Source: Corynebacterium sp. CNCTC7651 (lineage in GTDB: Bacteria; Actinomycetota; Actinomycetes; Mycobacteriales; Mycobacteriaceae). From it: 64,000 bases of DNA. The DNA is taken from the NCBI RefSeq assembly GCF_021496665.1, contig NZ_CP071246.1:2232001-2296000 (forward strand), written 5' to 3'. The notes under the pieces are model-generated. The model did no database searches. It was not told where the DNA came from and worked only from the letters and a program-made list of their open reading frames with translations. The position numbers and the translations under genes were made by a program. This document shows, piece by piece, positions 8,513 through 17,532 of this stretch. Numbering within the stretch: the stretch's first letter is position 1; each line of letters starts with the position of its first letter.

Positions 8513-10048
8513 ATGATTGTCACCTTGCTGATGTCTTTGGAGGACGCGAATCCGGAGATCACGCGCTGCGTGAACGTGGAGGATTCGATGGACTTGGGGC
8601 AGCTCTCGGAGGTGATCAACGCGGCGTTCGGTTTCTCCGGGGCGGCGACGCACCTGTACGTGACCAAGAGCGGGAAAACGCGCCAGGTGTACGCCGAGGT
8701 GCCCAGCGCCGGCGAGGGCGATGAGGTGGACATGACCGTGGCAAAGCTGCGGGAGATAACCTATATCTATGACCCGACGGCGAATTGGAACGTCCACGTT
8801 GAGGTGCTGGGCTACTCGCAGCTGGACGGCCCGACGCCCTTGCTTATCGACGCTTCCGGGCCCGACATCGTCGAAGCCACCAACGGCCCCGCGATGATGA
8901 CGCGCTTCCGCGCCGAAGCCCGCCGCATCGCCGCCGGCCTGGAGCCGGACATGGAGGTCACGCCACTTTTGCTGAGCTTCTTGCCGGTGATGTCCCCGGA
9001 GCGGATGCTGCAGCGCCTGACCGTGACGGACCCGGTTGCCGTGGCTACACGCATCGGCTTTGTGGCGGAGGAGCTGTTTTTCGACGCCGCACAGGACGCC
9101 GCCACAGACCCGCGAGCCCTTGACCTGGCCAACCAATTCGAGGATTTCCTCGATTCGCGCCCGGAGCTGCGCGACATCTTGGAAAATGACCCGATGCCGG
9201 ACCGCAATCCAACCTTGATCGCGGCCGTGGCCGAGTTCTTTGAGCAGCACGCCGGCGAAGATTTGCTGAACATGCCAATTCCGGGTTTGGACATCCCGTT
9301 CCGCGACGGTTCCGGGCCGGGGCCGGTTGGCGGGTTTGGTATGCCGGATGCGCCGGCCGGCGGGTTCGGCGTGCCGGGCGTGCCGGGGGAGCGGGTGCCC
9401 GGCGCGCCGCATCTGACGGTGATTCCCGGCGAGGGCGGGGGAAACGGCGACGGCATCCCGGTGATCGGGTCGCCCACTGAGCTACCTGGTCGCGGCGCGC
9501 ACGATGCATTCTCCGATGCATTCGCCGACGTTATCGAGCTGTTCCGCACCCCGCTGGGCCTTACCGGCAAGGGCAAGCTTAACTCCGCGGCGGTGAAGCA
9601 ATGTCTAGATGTTATGGGCCTGCCCACCTACCTGCGCCAACCGCGCGAAAACTCCTGGATTGACGTGCAGCACATGCGCCGGGTGCTCGAGGGCGGGGGA
9701 TTGATTGCAGAGCGGCAGCCCGGCACCCTCCAGGTGACGGAGAAGGGGCTGCAGTTCCTGGTGGCGAATGACCCGATTGGAGAGTTCAGCAGTGAACTCT
9801 GCGCCGGGTTCGAGACCGCCTTCGGCCAGCAGTTCTGGCCGCCGCTTGCGGCGTGCCTTGCAGATTCCCTGGGCCTGGTTGACTTGCCGGAGCATGGTCA
9901 CCCGTTCACCGAAGGCCAGTGGGACGAGGCGCTGGGTTTCCTTGAAACCTTAGGCGGCGTGTACGCCGATAACGACGGCATGAGGACGTCCATGAACGGG
10001 GGGCGCCTCCTGCGCTCCATGGTGAAGTTTTACGGGTATTCACGGTAG
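8513..10048 (+). CDS. Plasmid pRiA4b Orf3-like domain protein
   Basis: A 511-residue protein. Residues 1-130 (TLLMSLEDANPEITRCVNVEDSMDLGQLSEVINAAFGFSGAATHLY...TYIYDPTANWNVHVEVL) match the pRiA4b Orf3-like fold, which is common in actinobacteria and of unknown function. Residues about 265-310 form a Gly/Pro linker (GGFGMPDAPAGGFGVPGVPG). The C-terminal 180 residues look like a winged-helix-rich region (LRQPRENSWIDVQHMRRVLEGGGLIAERQPGTLQVTEKG). The start follows GGGGAGAG. There is no signal peptide, so it is cytoplasmic. The gene carries a reversed GTCGATAAGC element (8842-8851), read as LLIDASG. Confidence 0.72.
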   Translation: MIVTLLMSLEDANPEITRCVNVEDSMDLGQLSEVINAAFGFSGAATHLYVTKSGKTRQVYAEVPSAGEGDEVDMTVAKLREITYIYDPTANWNVHVEVLGYSQLDGPTPLLIDASGPDIVEATNGPAMMTRFRAEARRIAAGLEPDMEVTPLLLSFLPVMSPERMLQRLTVTDPVAVATRIGFVAEELFFDAAQDAATDPRALDLANQFEDFLDSRPELRDILENDPMPDRNPTLIAAVAEFFEQHAGEDLLNMPIPGLDIPFRDGSGPGPVGGFGMPDAPAGGFGVPGVPGERVPGAPHLTVIPGEGGGNGDGIPVIGSPTELPGRGAHDAFSDAFADVIELFRTPLGLTGKGKLNSAAVKQCLDVMGLPTYLRQPRENSWIDVQHMRRVLEGGGLIAERQPGTLQVTEKGLQFLVANDPIGEFSSELCAGFETAFGQQFWPPLAACLADSLGLVDLPEHGHPFTEGQWDEALGFLETLGGVYADNDGMRTSMNGGRLLRSMVKFYGYSR

Positions 10049-10071
10049 GCGCCGGGGAGCGCCACGCCCCC

Positions 10072-10099
10072 GGCCGGGCCGGGCGGCCCCGGCCCGGCC
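10072..10099. terminator. GC-rich palindrome between convergent genes
   Basis: GGCCGGGCCGG (10072-10082) and CCGGCCCGGCC (10089-10099) are perfect inverted arms with a 6-nt loop. It lies between the ends of two convergent genes and could stop both transcripts, although no T-run follows. Confidence 0.55.
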
Positions 10100-10104
10100 C
10101 CCGC

Positions 10105-10530
10105 CTACCGCAGCGCCCGCGCCAGATACGCCCCGGCGAACGCGCCGAGGGTGTTGAACAGGATGTCATCCACATCGGAGTACCCCGCGGCCAGCACGTA
10201 CTGCAGCACCTCAATAACCAGGCTGAACCCGGCGCCGGCAAGCGTGGCCCGCTTCACGTCCCCGAGAAGCCGGTACGCCACCCACCCCACCGGCATGAAC
10301 AGCGCAATGTTGCCGCCCAGGTTCAGCCACGGACCCCACCACACGCGGTAGTGCCGGAATGTCGCCAGCGGTTCCAGTCGCACCTGGCGCACTTGGTGGC
10401 TTTCCGCGCTCCACACCCCGGGGAGCGAGAAGTACGCCTTGCCCACCGTAAACAACAACACCACCGCGATGACCAGCACCGCGGCAGCGATGTATGTGCC
10501 CCGGGAGTAGCGGTTACGCAGCCGCCTCAT
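10105..10530 (-). CDS. VanZ-like family membrane protein
   Basis: About 141 residues from ATG at 10530 (MRRLRNRYSRG). There are four predicted helices and the VanZ-family signature: LNLGGNIALFMPVGW, then FSLVIEVLQYVLAAGYSDVDDILFNTLGAFAG. VanZ relatives give low-level teicoplanin resistance in enterococci, but most members have no known role. The start overlaps the end of the upstream membrane-protein gene by 17 bp, so the two are translationally coupled. Confidence 0.85.
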   Translation of the reverse strand: MRRLRNRYSRGTYIAAAVLVIAVVLLFTVGKAYFSLPGVWSAESHQVRQVRLEPLATFRHYRVWWGPWLNLGGNIALFMPVGWVAYRLLGDVKRATLAGAGFSLVIEVLQYVLAAGYSDVDDILFNTLGAFAGAYLARALR

Positions 10531-11605
10531 ACGGCACCGGGCCTCCGGAAACCTGGCGGTACGCGTGCGCGCCAAGCAGCAGGCTGATCGGCGCCGCCAC
10601 CATGGTGAGCACCAGCGAAAGCAGGCCGCCGACGACGGTGCCGATCGTGCCCGTCGCCGTCAACACCGCCGGCAGGCTGGCAAGGATAGCGATCAGGCCG
10701 CTGAACAGAATCAGGCCCAGCGTGGGCAGGTAGCTGCGCGCACCGGCCTTCACGCCCGCGCCAATCGCGTGCCCGAACCCGCCGTTGTTATCCGCGGCGT
10801 AGTACATCGGGTACACCACGAACGGGACCAGCAGCATCACCAGCAGCAAGATCACCAGCGTAACCAGGCCAAACGTGCTCATGATGGTGCCCATCAGCTC
10901 GGGGTCCCCGAAGATATCGTCCGGCTGCTGCGGCAGCGCCGCCGGGTCCAGATCGATCGACGCGAACGCGAACATGAACGTGATGATGCCCAGGATGGTG
11001 GCCAGAATCGACCCCGCAAACACCAGCAGCACGGCCACGCCCAGCGACTTACCGTAGGCCGGCGTGCTGGGGGACTTCAGCTTGACGACGAGCGTTTGCT
11101 GCAACGCCGCAGCCACAAACACCGGCCACAGCAGCACAGACGCGATGGCGGAGAGGAAGCTCATACCCGGCACCGTCGCGACGGAAGACATCACGCTGAG
11201 CACCGCGGAGATCAGGCCGATAACCAGCCAAAACTTCGGGTTCTTGCCAAATGCCTTGAAGGACCAGGAGATGGCCTCGCCCAGACGCAGCTTGCCGGTG
11301 CCCTTGCGGTGCGCCCAGCCGTTTGCGTGAGGATCATTGATCGGGTGCGGCATCTGGCCGTCACCGTAGTAGCCGTCCGTCAGCTGCTGGCCGTGGTAGC
11401 GCAGCGCGGTCGCGCCGGCAGCCCCGGCTGCGGAGTTCACCTCAAACTGGGAGTAGTCCGCCGGCTGGTTGGGGTAGCTCGGGTACGCGGGCTCGCCGTA
11501 GTTCGGCGCGCCCGGCGCGGTCGGTTCGGCATCGCCGTAGCCGTCGCCGCCGTAGCCGTCGCCGCCGGGGTACGGCTGGTAGCCGCCCTGGTTGGGATTG
11601 GTCAT
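10514..11605 (-). CDS. Multi-pass membrane protein with Gly/Tyr/Pro-rich N-terminus
   Basis: The protein is 363 residues from ATG at 11605 (MTNPNQGGYQPYPGG), preceded by GAGGAG. Residues 1-100 are low-complexity Gly/Tyr/Pro/Asp. Residues about 130-350 hold six hydrophobic segments (FWLVIGLISAVLSVMSSVATVPG, LGVAVLLVFAGSILATILGIITFMF, TIMSTFGLVTLVILLLVMLLVPFVVYPMYY, YLPTLGLILFSGLIAILASLP and others). It resembles the actinobacterial DUF975/YckC-like integral membrane proteins. No catalytic motif is seen. It forms an overlapping pair with the VanZ-like gene. Confidence 0.75.
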   Translation of the reverse strand: MTNPNQGGYQPYPGGDGYGGDGYGDAEPTAPGAPNYGEPAYPSYPNQPADYSQFEVNSAAGAAGATALRYHGQQLTDGYYGDGQMPHPINDPHANGWAHRKGTGKLRLGEAISWSFKAFGKNPKFWLVIGLISAVLSVMSSVATVPGMSFLSAIASVLLWPVFVAAALQQTLVVKLKSPSTPAYGKSLGVAVLLVFAGSILATILGIITFMFAFASIDLDPAALPQQPDDIFGDPELMGTIMSTFGLVTLVILLLVMLLVPFVVYPMYYAADNNGGFGHAIGAGVKAGARSYLPTLGLILFSGLIAILASLPAVLTATGTIGTVVGGLLSLVLTMVAAPISLLLGAHAYRQVSGGPVPYEAAA

Positions 11606-11757
11606 CGAGTGTCTCCTCGTGGGTATGGATCGAGTTGTCTCGGACAAATGCGATCCCAGCCTACCCACGGGAGGCCCCGGCCTCACGGCTCGCCGGTGGG
11701 CCTTACGGCTCCACGGCCCCAACCCCGGCGGCCCAAGCCCGGCTCGCCCCCGGCGGG

Positions 11758-14598
11758 CTACTTCACAACCAGGTTCACCATGCGGCCGGGCACGACGATC
11801 GTCTTCACCACCGTCTTGCCGGCGCCGGTCGTCAGTTCGACCACGCGGGCGTCCTCCAACGCCAGCTTCTCGATGTCCTCCTTCGACGCGTCCACCGGCA
11901 CGTCCAGGCGAGCCTTGACTTTGCCGTTGATTTGGACGGGGAGTTCAACGGTGTCGTCGATAAGCAAGTGCTCCGAGAAGGTGGGGAACGGCTCGAAAGT
12001 GATGGTGCCCTGGTGGCCGAGGCGGGCCCAGAGTTCCTCCGCGATGTGCGGCGCGAGCGGGGAGACCATCTGGATCAGCGGCTCCACGGCAGCGCGCGGG
12101 GCGCCGGACGGGTACGTCTTGGTGAGGTAGTTGACGTACTCGATGAGCTTGGCCACGACGGTGTTGTCGCGCAGGCCCTCATAATCGTCGCGGACGCCGG
12201 CGATGGTGCGGTGGAGCTGCTTCTCATCGTCGCTGGTCAGCTCGGCGTCCACGACGGCGAGGGAGCCGTCCTCCTCCGAGACCACCAGGCGCCACAGGCG
12301 CTGCAGGAAGCGGTGGGCGCCCACAACGTCCTTCGTCGCCCACGGGCGGGAGGTGTCCAGCGGGCCCATGGACATCTCGTAGACGCGCAGGGTGTCCGCG
12401 CCGTAATCGCGCACCACATCATCCGGCGCGACGGCGTTCTTGAGGGACTTGCCCATCTTGCCGTACTCCCGGTTGACCTGCTCGCCGTTGTACCAGAACG
12501 CGCCGTCGCGCTCCTCCACCTCAGCGGCCGGGACGTAGACGCCGCGGGCATCCGTGAAGGCGTAGGCCTGGATGTAGCCCTGGTTGTACAGGCGGCGGTA
12601 CGGCTCCTTGGAGGTGACAAACCCCAGGTCATACAGCACCTTGTGCCAGAAGCGGGAGTACAGCAGGTGCAGCACCGCGTGCTCGACGCCGCCGACGTAG
12701 AGGTCCACGCCGCCTGGGTCGCCGGCACCGTGCTTGTCCTCCTGCGGGCCGGTCCAGTACGCCTCATTCTCCAGGTTCACAAACTCGTCCGAGTTCGTCG
12801 GGTCGATGTAGCGCAGCTGGTACCAGGAGGAACCTGCCCACTGCGGCATGACGTTGGTGTCGCGGCGGTACTGCTTCGGCCCGTCGCCCAGATCCATGGT
12901 CACGTTCACCCAGTCCGTGGCCTTGGCCAGCGGGGGAGAGGGCTCCGAGTCCTTGTCGTCCGGGTCGAAGCTGACCGGCTTGTAGTCCTCCACCTCCGGC
13001 AGCTCCACCGGCAGCTGGTCCTCCGGGATGCCGTGGGCCTGGCCAAACTCGTCGTACACAATGGGGAAGGGCTCGCCCCAGTAGCGCTGGCGGGCGAACA
13101 GCCAGTCGCGCAGCTTGTACTGGATCTTCTCCTCGCCGGATTCGCGCTCCACCAGCCAGTTGATGGCGGCCTCGATCGCGTCGTCCTTGCCCAAGCCGTT
13201 CAGGTCCAGGCCATTGCTATTCGACGAATTAATGTGCGCCGCATCCCCCACAAACGCCGCCTCGGAGATATCCCCGTCCAGCACCGGGATGATGGGCAGG
13301 CCGAAGACGCTGGCGAACTCGTAGTCACGCTCATCGTGCGCCGGCACCGCCATGATGGCGCCGGTGCCGTAGCCGGTGAGCACGTAGTCCGCGATGAAGA
13401 TGGGCACCTCTTCGCCGTTCACCGGGTTCTTGGCGTAGGAGCCCAGGAACACACCGGTCTTGTCTTTGTTCTCCTGGCGCTCCACGTCAGACTTCGCGGC
13501 GATAGCGGCCAGGTACGCGTCCACGGCCTCGCGCGGGGTGGCCTGGCCGTAGGTCCAGGTGTCCGGCGTGCCCTCCGGGTACGCGTCCGCCACCAGCGCA
13601 TCCACCAGCTCGTGCTCCGGTGCCAGCGTGACGTAGGTGGCGCCGAAGAGCGTGTCCGGGCGGGTGGTGAACACCTCGATGGAGCCGGCCGCGGAATCGA
13701 ACGCCACCTGCGCGCCGCGGGAGCGGCCGATCCAGTTGCGCTGCATGCTCTTGACCTTTTCCGGCCAATCCAAAAGGTCCAGATCCTCCAGCAAGCGGTC
13801 CGAGTACGCGGTAATGCGCATCATCCACTGGCGCAGGCGCTTGCGGTAAACGGGGAAGTTGCCGCGCTCGGAGCGGCCGTCCGCCGTGACTTCCTCATTC
13901 GCCAGCACCGTGCCCAGGCCGGGGCACCAGTTGACCATGGATTCAGAGAGGTACACCAGGCGGAACTCATCCAACGCCGCGTGCTTTTCCTGCGTGTTCA
14001 GGTCCTTGAAGTCCCGCCCGTCCTTGGTTTGGCGCGCACCCGTGAGCAGGTCGCGCACCAGGTCCTCGATGGGGCGGGCCTTCTGCAGCTCCTCATCAAA
14101 CCAGGCGTTGTAAATCTGCAGGAAGATCCACTGCGTCCACTTGTAAAACTCCGGGTCCGTGGTGGCTACGGCGCGGCGCTTGTCGTGGCCCAGACCCAGC
14201 TGGTTCAGCTGGCGCTCCATGTTGGCAATGTTCGCCTCAGTGGTCGTGCGCGGGTGCGTGCCCGTCTGAATCGCGTACTGCTCCGCGGGCAGACCGAATG
14301 CGTCGTAACCCAGCGTGTGCAGGACGTTCTTGCCCAGCATGCGGTTGTAGCGCGCGTACACATCCGTGGCGATGTACCCCAGCGGGTGGCCAACGTGCAG
14401 ACCCGCACCGGAGGGGTACGGGAACATGTCCTGGACGTTCAGCTTCTCCTCCGGCAGCGGCTTACCCGTCGCCAGATCGCCGGTGGGGTTCGGCGCGTTG
14501 AACGTGCCGTTCTCGCGCCAGTACTGCTGCCAGGTGGATTCAATCTCGTTGGCCAGCGCCGCCGTATACCGGTGCGCCGTCGGGTTCGCCTCAGTCAT
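11758..14598 (-). CDS. leuS: Leucyl-tRNA synthetase
   Basis: A 946-residue class I aminoacyl-tRNA synthetase beginning [20 protein letters not shown] at ATG 14598. It has the HIGH-type motif in [15 protein letters not shown], a CP1 editing domain ([13 protein letters not shown] with the conserved Thr-rich stretch), the [14 protein letters not shown] element and the C-terminal [10 protein letters not shown] (KMSKS). It charges tRNA-Leu in the cytoplasm. The frame is open upstream into the panE remnant, but ATG 14598 matches the family start. A GTCGATAAGC element lies near the 3' end at 11956-11965. Confidence 0.97.
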   Translation of the reverse strand: MTEANPTAHRYTAALANEIESTWQQYWRENGTFNAPNPTGDLATGKPLPEEKLNVQDMFPYPSGAGLHVGHPLGYIATDVYARYNRMLGKNVLHTLGYDAFGLPAEQYAIQTGTHPRTTTEANIANMERQLNQLGLGHDKRRAVATTDPEFYKWTQWIFLQIYNAWFDEELQKARPIEDLVRDLLTGARQTKDGRDFKDLNTQEKHAALDEFRLVYLSESMVNWCPGLGTVLANEEVTADGRSERGNFPVYRKRLRQWMMRITAYSDRLLEDLDLLDWPEKVKSMQRNWIGRSRGAQVAFDSAAGSIEVFTTRPDTLFGATYVTLAPEHELVDALVADAYPEGTPDTWTYGQATPREAVDAYLAAIAAKSDVERQENKDKTGVFLGSYAKNPVNGEEVPIFIADYVLTGYGTGAIMAVPAHDERDYEFASVFGLPIIPVLDGDISEAAFVGDAAHINSSNSNGLDLNGLGKDDAIEAAINWLVERESGEEKIQYKLRDWLFARQRYWGEPFPIVYDEFGQAHGIPEDQLPVELPEVEDYKPVSFDPDDKDSEPSPPLAKATDWVNVTMDLGDGPKQYRRDTNVMPQWAGSSWYQLRYIDPTNSDEFVNLENEAYWTGPQEDKHGAGDPGGVDLYVGGVEHAVLHLLYSRFWHKVLYDLGFVTSKEPYRRLYNQGYIQAYAFTDARGVYVPAAEVEERDGAFWYNGEQVNREYGKMGKSLKNAVAPDDVVRDYGADTLRVYEMSMGPLDTSRPWATKDVVGAHRFLQRLWRLVVSEEDGSLAVVDAELTSDDEKQLHRTIAGVRDDYEGLRDNTVVAKLIEYVNYLTKTYPSGAPRAAVEPLIQMVSPLAPHIAEELWARLGHQGTITFEPFPTFSEHLLIDDTVELPVQINGKVKARLDVPVDASKEDIEKLALEDARVVELTTGAGKTVVKTIVVPGRMVNLVVK

Positions 14599-14644
14599 GC
14601 TTACGCAGTGTAGTCGGGGCACGTTACGGTGCCGCGCTGCGCTT

Positions 14645-14671
14645 GGGGGCTTTTGCTTGACGACGCTCCCC
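14645..14671 (-). repeat. Full-length intergenic copy of the dispersed GTCGNNAAGC element
   Basis: Read on the minus strand this is GGGGAGC, then GTCGTCAAGC, then AAAAGCCCCC. It lies between leuS and the panE remnant. It matches the copies at 361 and 3627 over more than 16 bases. Confidence 0.85.
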
Positions 14672-14713
14672 TTACCGCGCCCTCCCCGCAGCGAACGACG
14701 GGGAGCATGTGTG

Positions 14714-15648
14714 CTACTGCGTTGAACGCGGGAGGGTGCGCGCTCGGACGACGTCGCAAAGCGCGGAAAGCACCGGCGTGGGCACGCCGGCCTCTTCGCC
14801 GGCACTGGCGACGGCGCCGCCGATGGCGTCGATCCGATCTCCGTGCGGCGGCCCGCCTCAACGTCCTGCGTCATGGAAGTCTTGTGGCCCGCGGACTTGG
14901 CAAAGACAGCGGCGATGTGTTCCCGGATCACGTCCTCGCGCACCGGCACGTTGCGGGCATGCGCCACCGCAAGCGCCTCCGCCAGCACCGCTTCGGTGAG
15001 GCGACGGCCTGGCTCAGTACCGTTCGTCTCACCCAGCGTGAGGCCGGTTGCGCCGCCGATGGTGTTCAGCACCGTGTTCAGGATCAGCTTTTCCCAGATG
15101 GGGATGTTCACGTTATCGAACAGCTCCACGTTGAACCCGGCGCGCGTGAACAGCTCATGCACCGCAACGGCGGCGTCCGAGTTCACGCCGTCCGCCACCA
15201 AGTCGCCCATCGCGATGGAGCCGTACGAAGAAGTGGTGATGGCGTTCGCGCCCGCGCGGTCCGCGGAGTAATCGGTCACGCCAGCGAGCGTGTGCTCCGG
15301 ACCGAACGTTTCCACCAGCAGCTCCCCGTTGCCCAGGCCGTTCTGCAGGGTCAGCGCAATCGTCTGCTCGTGGAACAGGTGCTTGGCACCCTCGATGGCA
15401 CCGGGGGTGTGGAAGCCCTTGGTAAAGAAGAGGACAAAGTCCACCGGATCTGTGTAGTCGGCGGACTTGGCAGCCTTGGCCTGAACGTGCGTGGCATCCC
15501 CGTCCACGATCAGCTCAATGCCGTCCTTATTCAGGGCATCGATGGTCTGATCCATCACATCGAAGAACACCACGTCCTCGCCCGCGGCGATTAGCCTTGC
15601 ACCGAAGAGTTGCCCCATTGCCCCGGCGCCGATAACTGCAGTCTTCAT
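14714..15648 (-). pseudogene. panE: 2-dehydropantoate 2-reductase (ketopantoate reductase), frameshifted
   Basis: [19 protein letters not shown] gives the NADP-binding GxGxx[10 protein letters not shown] and the catalytic Lys region [19 protein letters not shown] are also present. The protein is read from ATG 15648 to [14 protein letters not shown]. There CGATC (14830-14834) is repeated at 14835-14839 and shifts the frame. The following frame restores the expected [19 protein letters not shown]...[11 protein letters not shown] and ends at 14714. The enzyme makes pantoate for coenzyme A synthesis. With this lesion the last 40 residues are replaced, including part of the substrate-binding helix. 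As written, the shifted frame runs on into leuS, which is not meaningful. Confidence 0.85.
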
Positions 15649-15739
15649 GGTTGTGCGACCCCTTCCGCGCCGGCGGAACCCTCGGCGCATCGCGTGAGAA
15701 GGCTTTCGAGGTCTATTTTACCGCTGGTCGGAGCACCTT

Positions 15740-16909
15740 TCACTCCCTGCGGCCTGCCCGTTCTGCGAATTCATCCAGCAAATCCAGCACATCCGGTGAA
15801 CGCCACGCGCGGGCTCGTTTGCCGAGCTGGGCTGACACCACAATCCCGTCTTCCTCGAGACGGTTTAGCGCCTTTCGGGCCCGTGCCGAGGTGGTACCCA
15901 ACGCATCTGCCGCAAACGTGGACGTGACAATCGGGTGCTGCAGCAACAGATCCAGCAGAGGCCAAGCCAATGAATCCGCGCGGGCGTGCAGGCGCTCGTC
16001 CCATTCCTCGCGTAGCTCCATGAGTTCGTCGGCAAGCCATGTGCCCCGCTCCGCGCCCTCGAGTGCCGCCTGGGCGAACAGGAGAACGATCGGCTCCACG
16101 GTACCCTCGCGGTATGCGGTGAGGGCGTCGAAATAGCCGCCAACATCAGTCAACAACCCAGCCGAGATCGGAAGAGCGACGCTGGAACTCACACCCCGGT
16201 TACGCAGCACGACGTGGACAAGCGCGCGTCCCGTCCGCCCATTGCCGTCCGCGAACGGGTGAATGGTCTCAAACTGCGCGTGGGCCACAGCTGCCTGCGC
16301 AAGCGCCGGCATGTCTTCCCGCTGCATGAATGTCTCCAGGTCCGCCATCAAACCCGCGATGTACCGCTGATGCGGGGGCACGAACGGCGCTCCGCCCGGA
16401 TGCGAGTTCGCGCTCCCGATCCACACCGGCTGATCCCTGAACCGGCCCGCGATGTTTGGCGCAGACTCCGCAAGCAGCAACCGGTGAATCTCCAGCACAG
16501 AGGCGACCGTTGGCTCGCCCGACTCCACCGCACGCGCCATCTGCCTAGTGTTCGCTGCGATGAGGGCCGCGTTTCCGGTGCCGCCGCCCGTCATCTCTGC
16601 TTCCAGAATCTTCCTGGCGGACGAGGTCAGCTGCTCAATCCGGCTCGAAGCCACAGATTCGCTGCGCAGCAGCAGGGGAGTGAAGGGCAGCACACGGTGC
16701 GCCTCCACGGCATCGAAACGCGTGGCCGCTACCGTCGCGCGCTCCACCTCAGCAACCGTCTCAGGGCAGAGCACCAAGGGGCTGGTGCTTATCTGCGCCA
16801 CCTTTGCACTTTCATAGCTCCCCGGAACCGTGCGCGCAGCCCGACGTGAGACACCCTCGGCGAGAGAGCGCCAGGGCAGCGATTCATACGTGACAGCGGG
16901 CCAAGTCAT
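15740..16909 (-). CDS. Fic-domain AMP-transferase-type protein with C-terminal winged helix
   Basis: About 389 residues. The Fic core has the complete active-site motif HPFADGNGRTGR (residues about 219-230). The N-terminal SVASSRIEQ helix resembles the inhibitory (S/T)xxxE(G/N) motif of class II Fic proteins, so activity may be self-restrained. The last 80 residues (LLDLLLQHPIVTSTFAADALGTTSARARKALNRLEEDGIV) form a winged-helix DNA-binding region. Such Fic-wHTH proteins transfer AMP to proteins and may regulate their own promoter. ATG 16909 is preferred; GTG 16915 is an alternative. A strong palindrome lies only 10 bp upstream. Confidence 0.88.
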   Translation of the reverse strand: MTWPAVTYESLPWRSLAEGVSRRAARTVPGSYESAKVAQISTSPLVLCPETVAEVERATVAATRFDAVEAHRVLPFTPLLLRSESVASSRIEQLTSSARKILEAEMTGGGTGNAALIAANTRQMARAVESGEPTVASVLEIHRLLLAESAPNIAGRFRDQPVWIGSANSHPGGAPFVPPHQRYIAGLMADLETFMQREDMPALAQAAVAHAQFETIHPFADGNGRTGRALVHVVLRNRGVSSSVALPISAGLLTDVGGYFDALTAYREGTVEPIVLLFAQAALEGAERGTWLADELMELREEWDERLHARADSLAWPLLDLLLQHPIVTSTFAADALGTTSARARKALNRLEEDGIVVSAQLGKRARAWRSPDVLDLLDEFAERAGRRE

Positions 16910-16919
16910 GCCCACACTA

Positions 16920-16972
16920 TAGCGACCTTTTAGAGGCTTAAAAGGTCGCTAATCTTCCGTAGCGACCTGTTA
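16920..16972. promoter_or_regulatory. Palindromic operator with a third half-site upstream of the Fic gene
   Basis: TAGCGACCTTTTA (16920-16932) and TAAAAGGTCGCTA (16939-16951) are perfect 13-bp inverted arms with a 6-bp spacer. A third direct half-site, TAGCGACCTGTTA (16960-16972, 12 of 13), overlaps the stop codon of the upstream flavodoxin remnant. The position just upstream of the Fic start, and the winged helix in that protein, suggest autoregulation. That link is inferred. Confidence 0.8.
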
Positions 16973-17502
16973 CGCCCCGTGCTCGCGCGCCCATGCCTCC
17001 ACCAGATCCAGACGCGCAAGGTCCACGCGGTCCACATCCTTGCCGTACGTGGCGACCATGTTCCGCTCATTCTCCGTCTTGCCCGGCTTGAGCTTCAACA
17101 TGCCGATCAGCCCGCGCATCACGTTCTTGTGCGCGCTGCTGAGCTCCGGGTAGTTCAACCGCCCCGGCAGGTAGAAGCGTTGCACCGTGTCCTTGAGCTG
17201 GCCGAGGAGACTGGCCGCGGGATCTGCGCGAACAACCTCATCATCCAGCGTCATCCCCACCGTGACCAGGCATGCGGGCCGGTTGGCAAGGACATCTGCG
17301 GGGAGCTGTTGGAGGAACTTTGCGCCGTCGTTAAGCGGGCCGTGCGCGGGCGCGAGCACCACGAGCGGCCCTGCCTCGGGTGCGGCGGAGACGTGCGGGG
17401 CTGGGGCAGCGTATCGACGCTCACCCCAAGCCGAACCCCCAGCTCCTCCGCGTAGCGCTTGGTGGACCCGTAGTAGGTGGAGTAGTAGATTTCGCAGCTC
17501 AT
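16970..17502 (-). pseudogene. Flavodoxin-domain protein, frameshifted
   Basis: MSCEIYYSTYYGSTKRYAEELG at ATG 17502 is a typical FMN-phosphate-binding start of a flavodoxin/HemG-like protein. The frame is lost at about 17395-17410, after VDTLPQP. The continuation VSAAPEAGPLVVLAPAHGPLNDGAKFLQQLP...LVEAWAREHGA is in another frame and ends at 16970. The combined length of about 177 residues fits a flavodoxin domain. A GTCGTTAAGC variant of the dispersed element lies at 17327-17336. A single indel or a sequencing error would explain the break. Confidence 0.72.
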
Positions 17503-17532
17503 GGTGCCATTGTGGCACTAGATGGACTGGAT

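Noticed and set aside
11635..14613. A 992-codon plus-strand frame opposite leuS
   Set aside because: It is the antisense shadow of leuS in high-GC DNA and has no recognisable domain.
14645..14671. The GGGG...CCCC ends of the dispersed element as a terminator
   Set aside because: Only four pairs could form and there is no T-run; other copies lack the pairing altogether.
11758..15690. A 1310-codon minus-strand frame joining panE and leuS
   Set aside because: The junction is non-family sequence created by the 5-bp duplication in panE; leuS has its own start at 14598.
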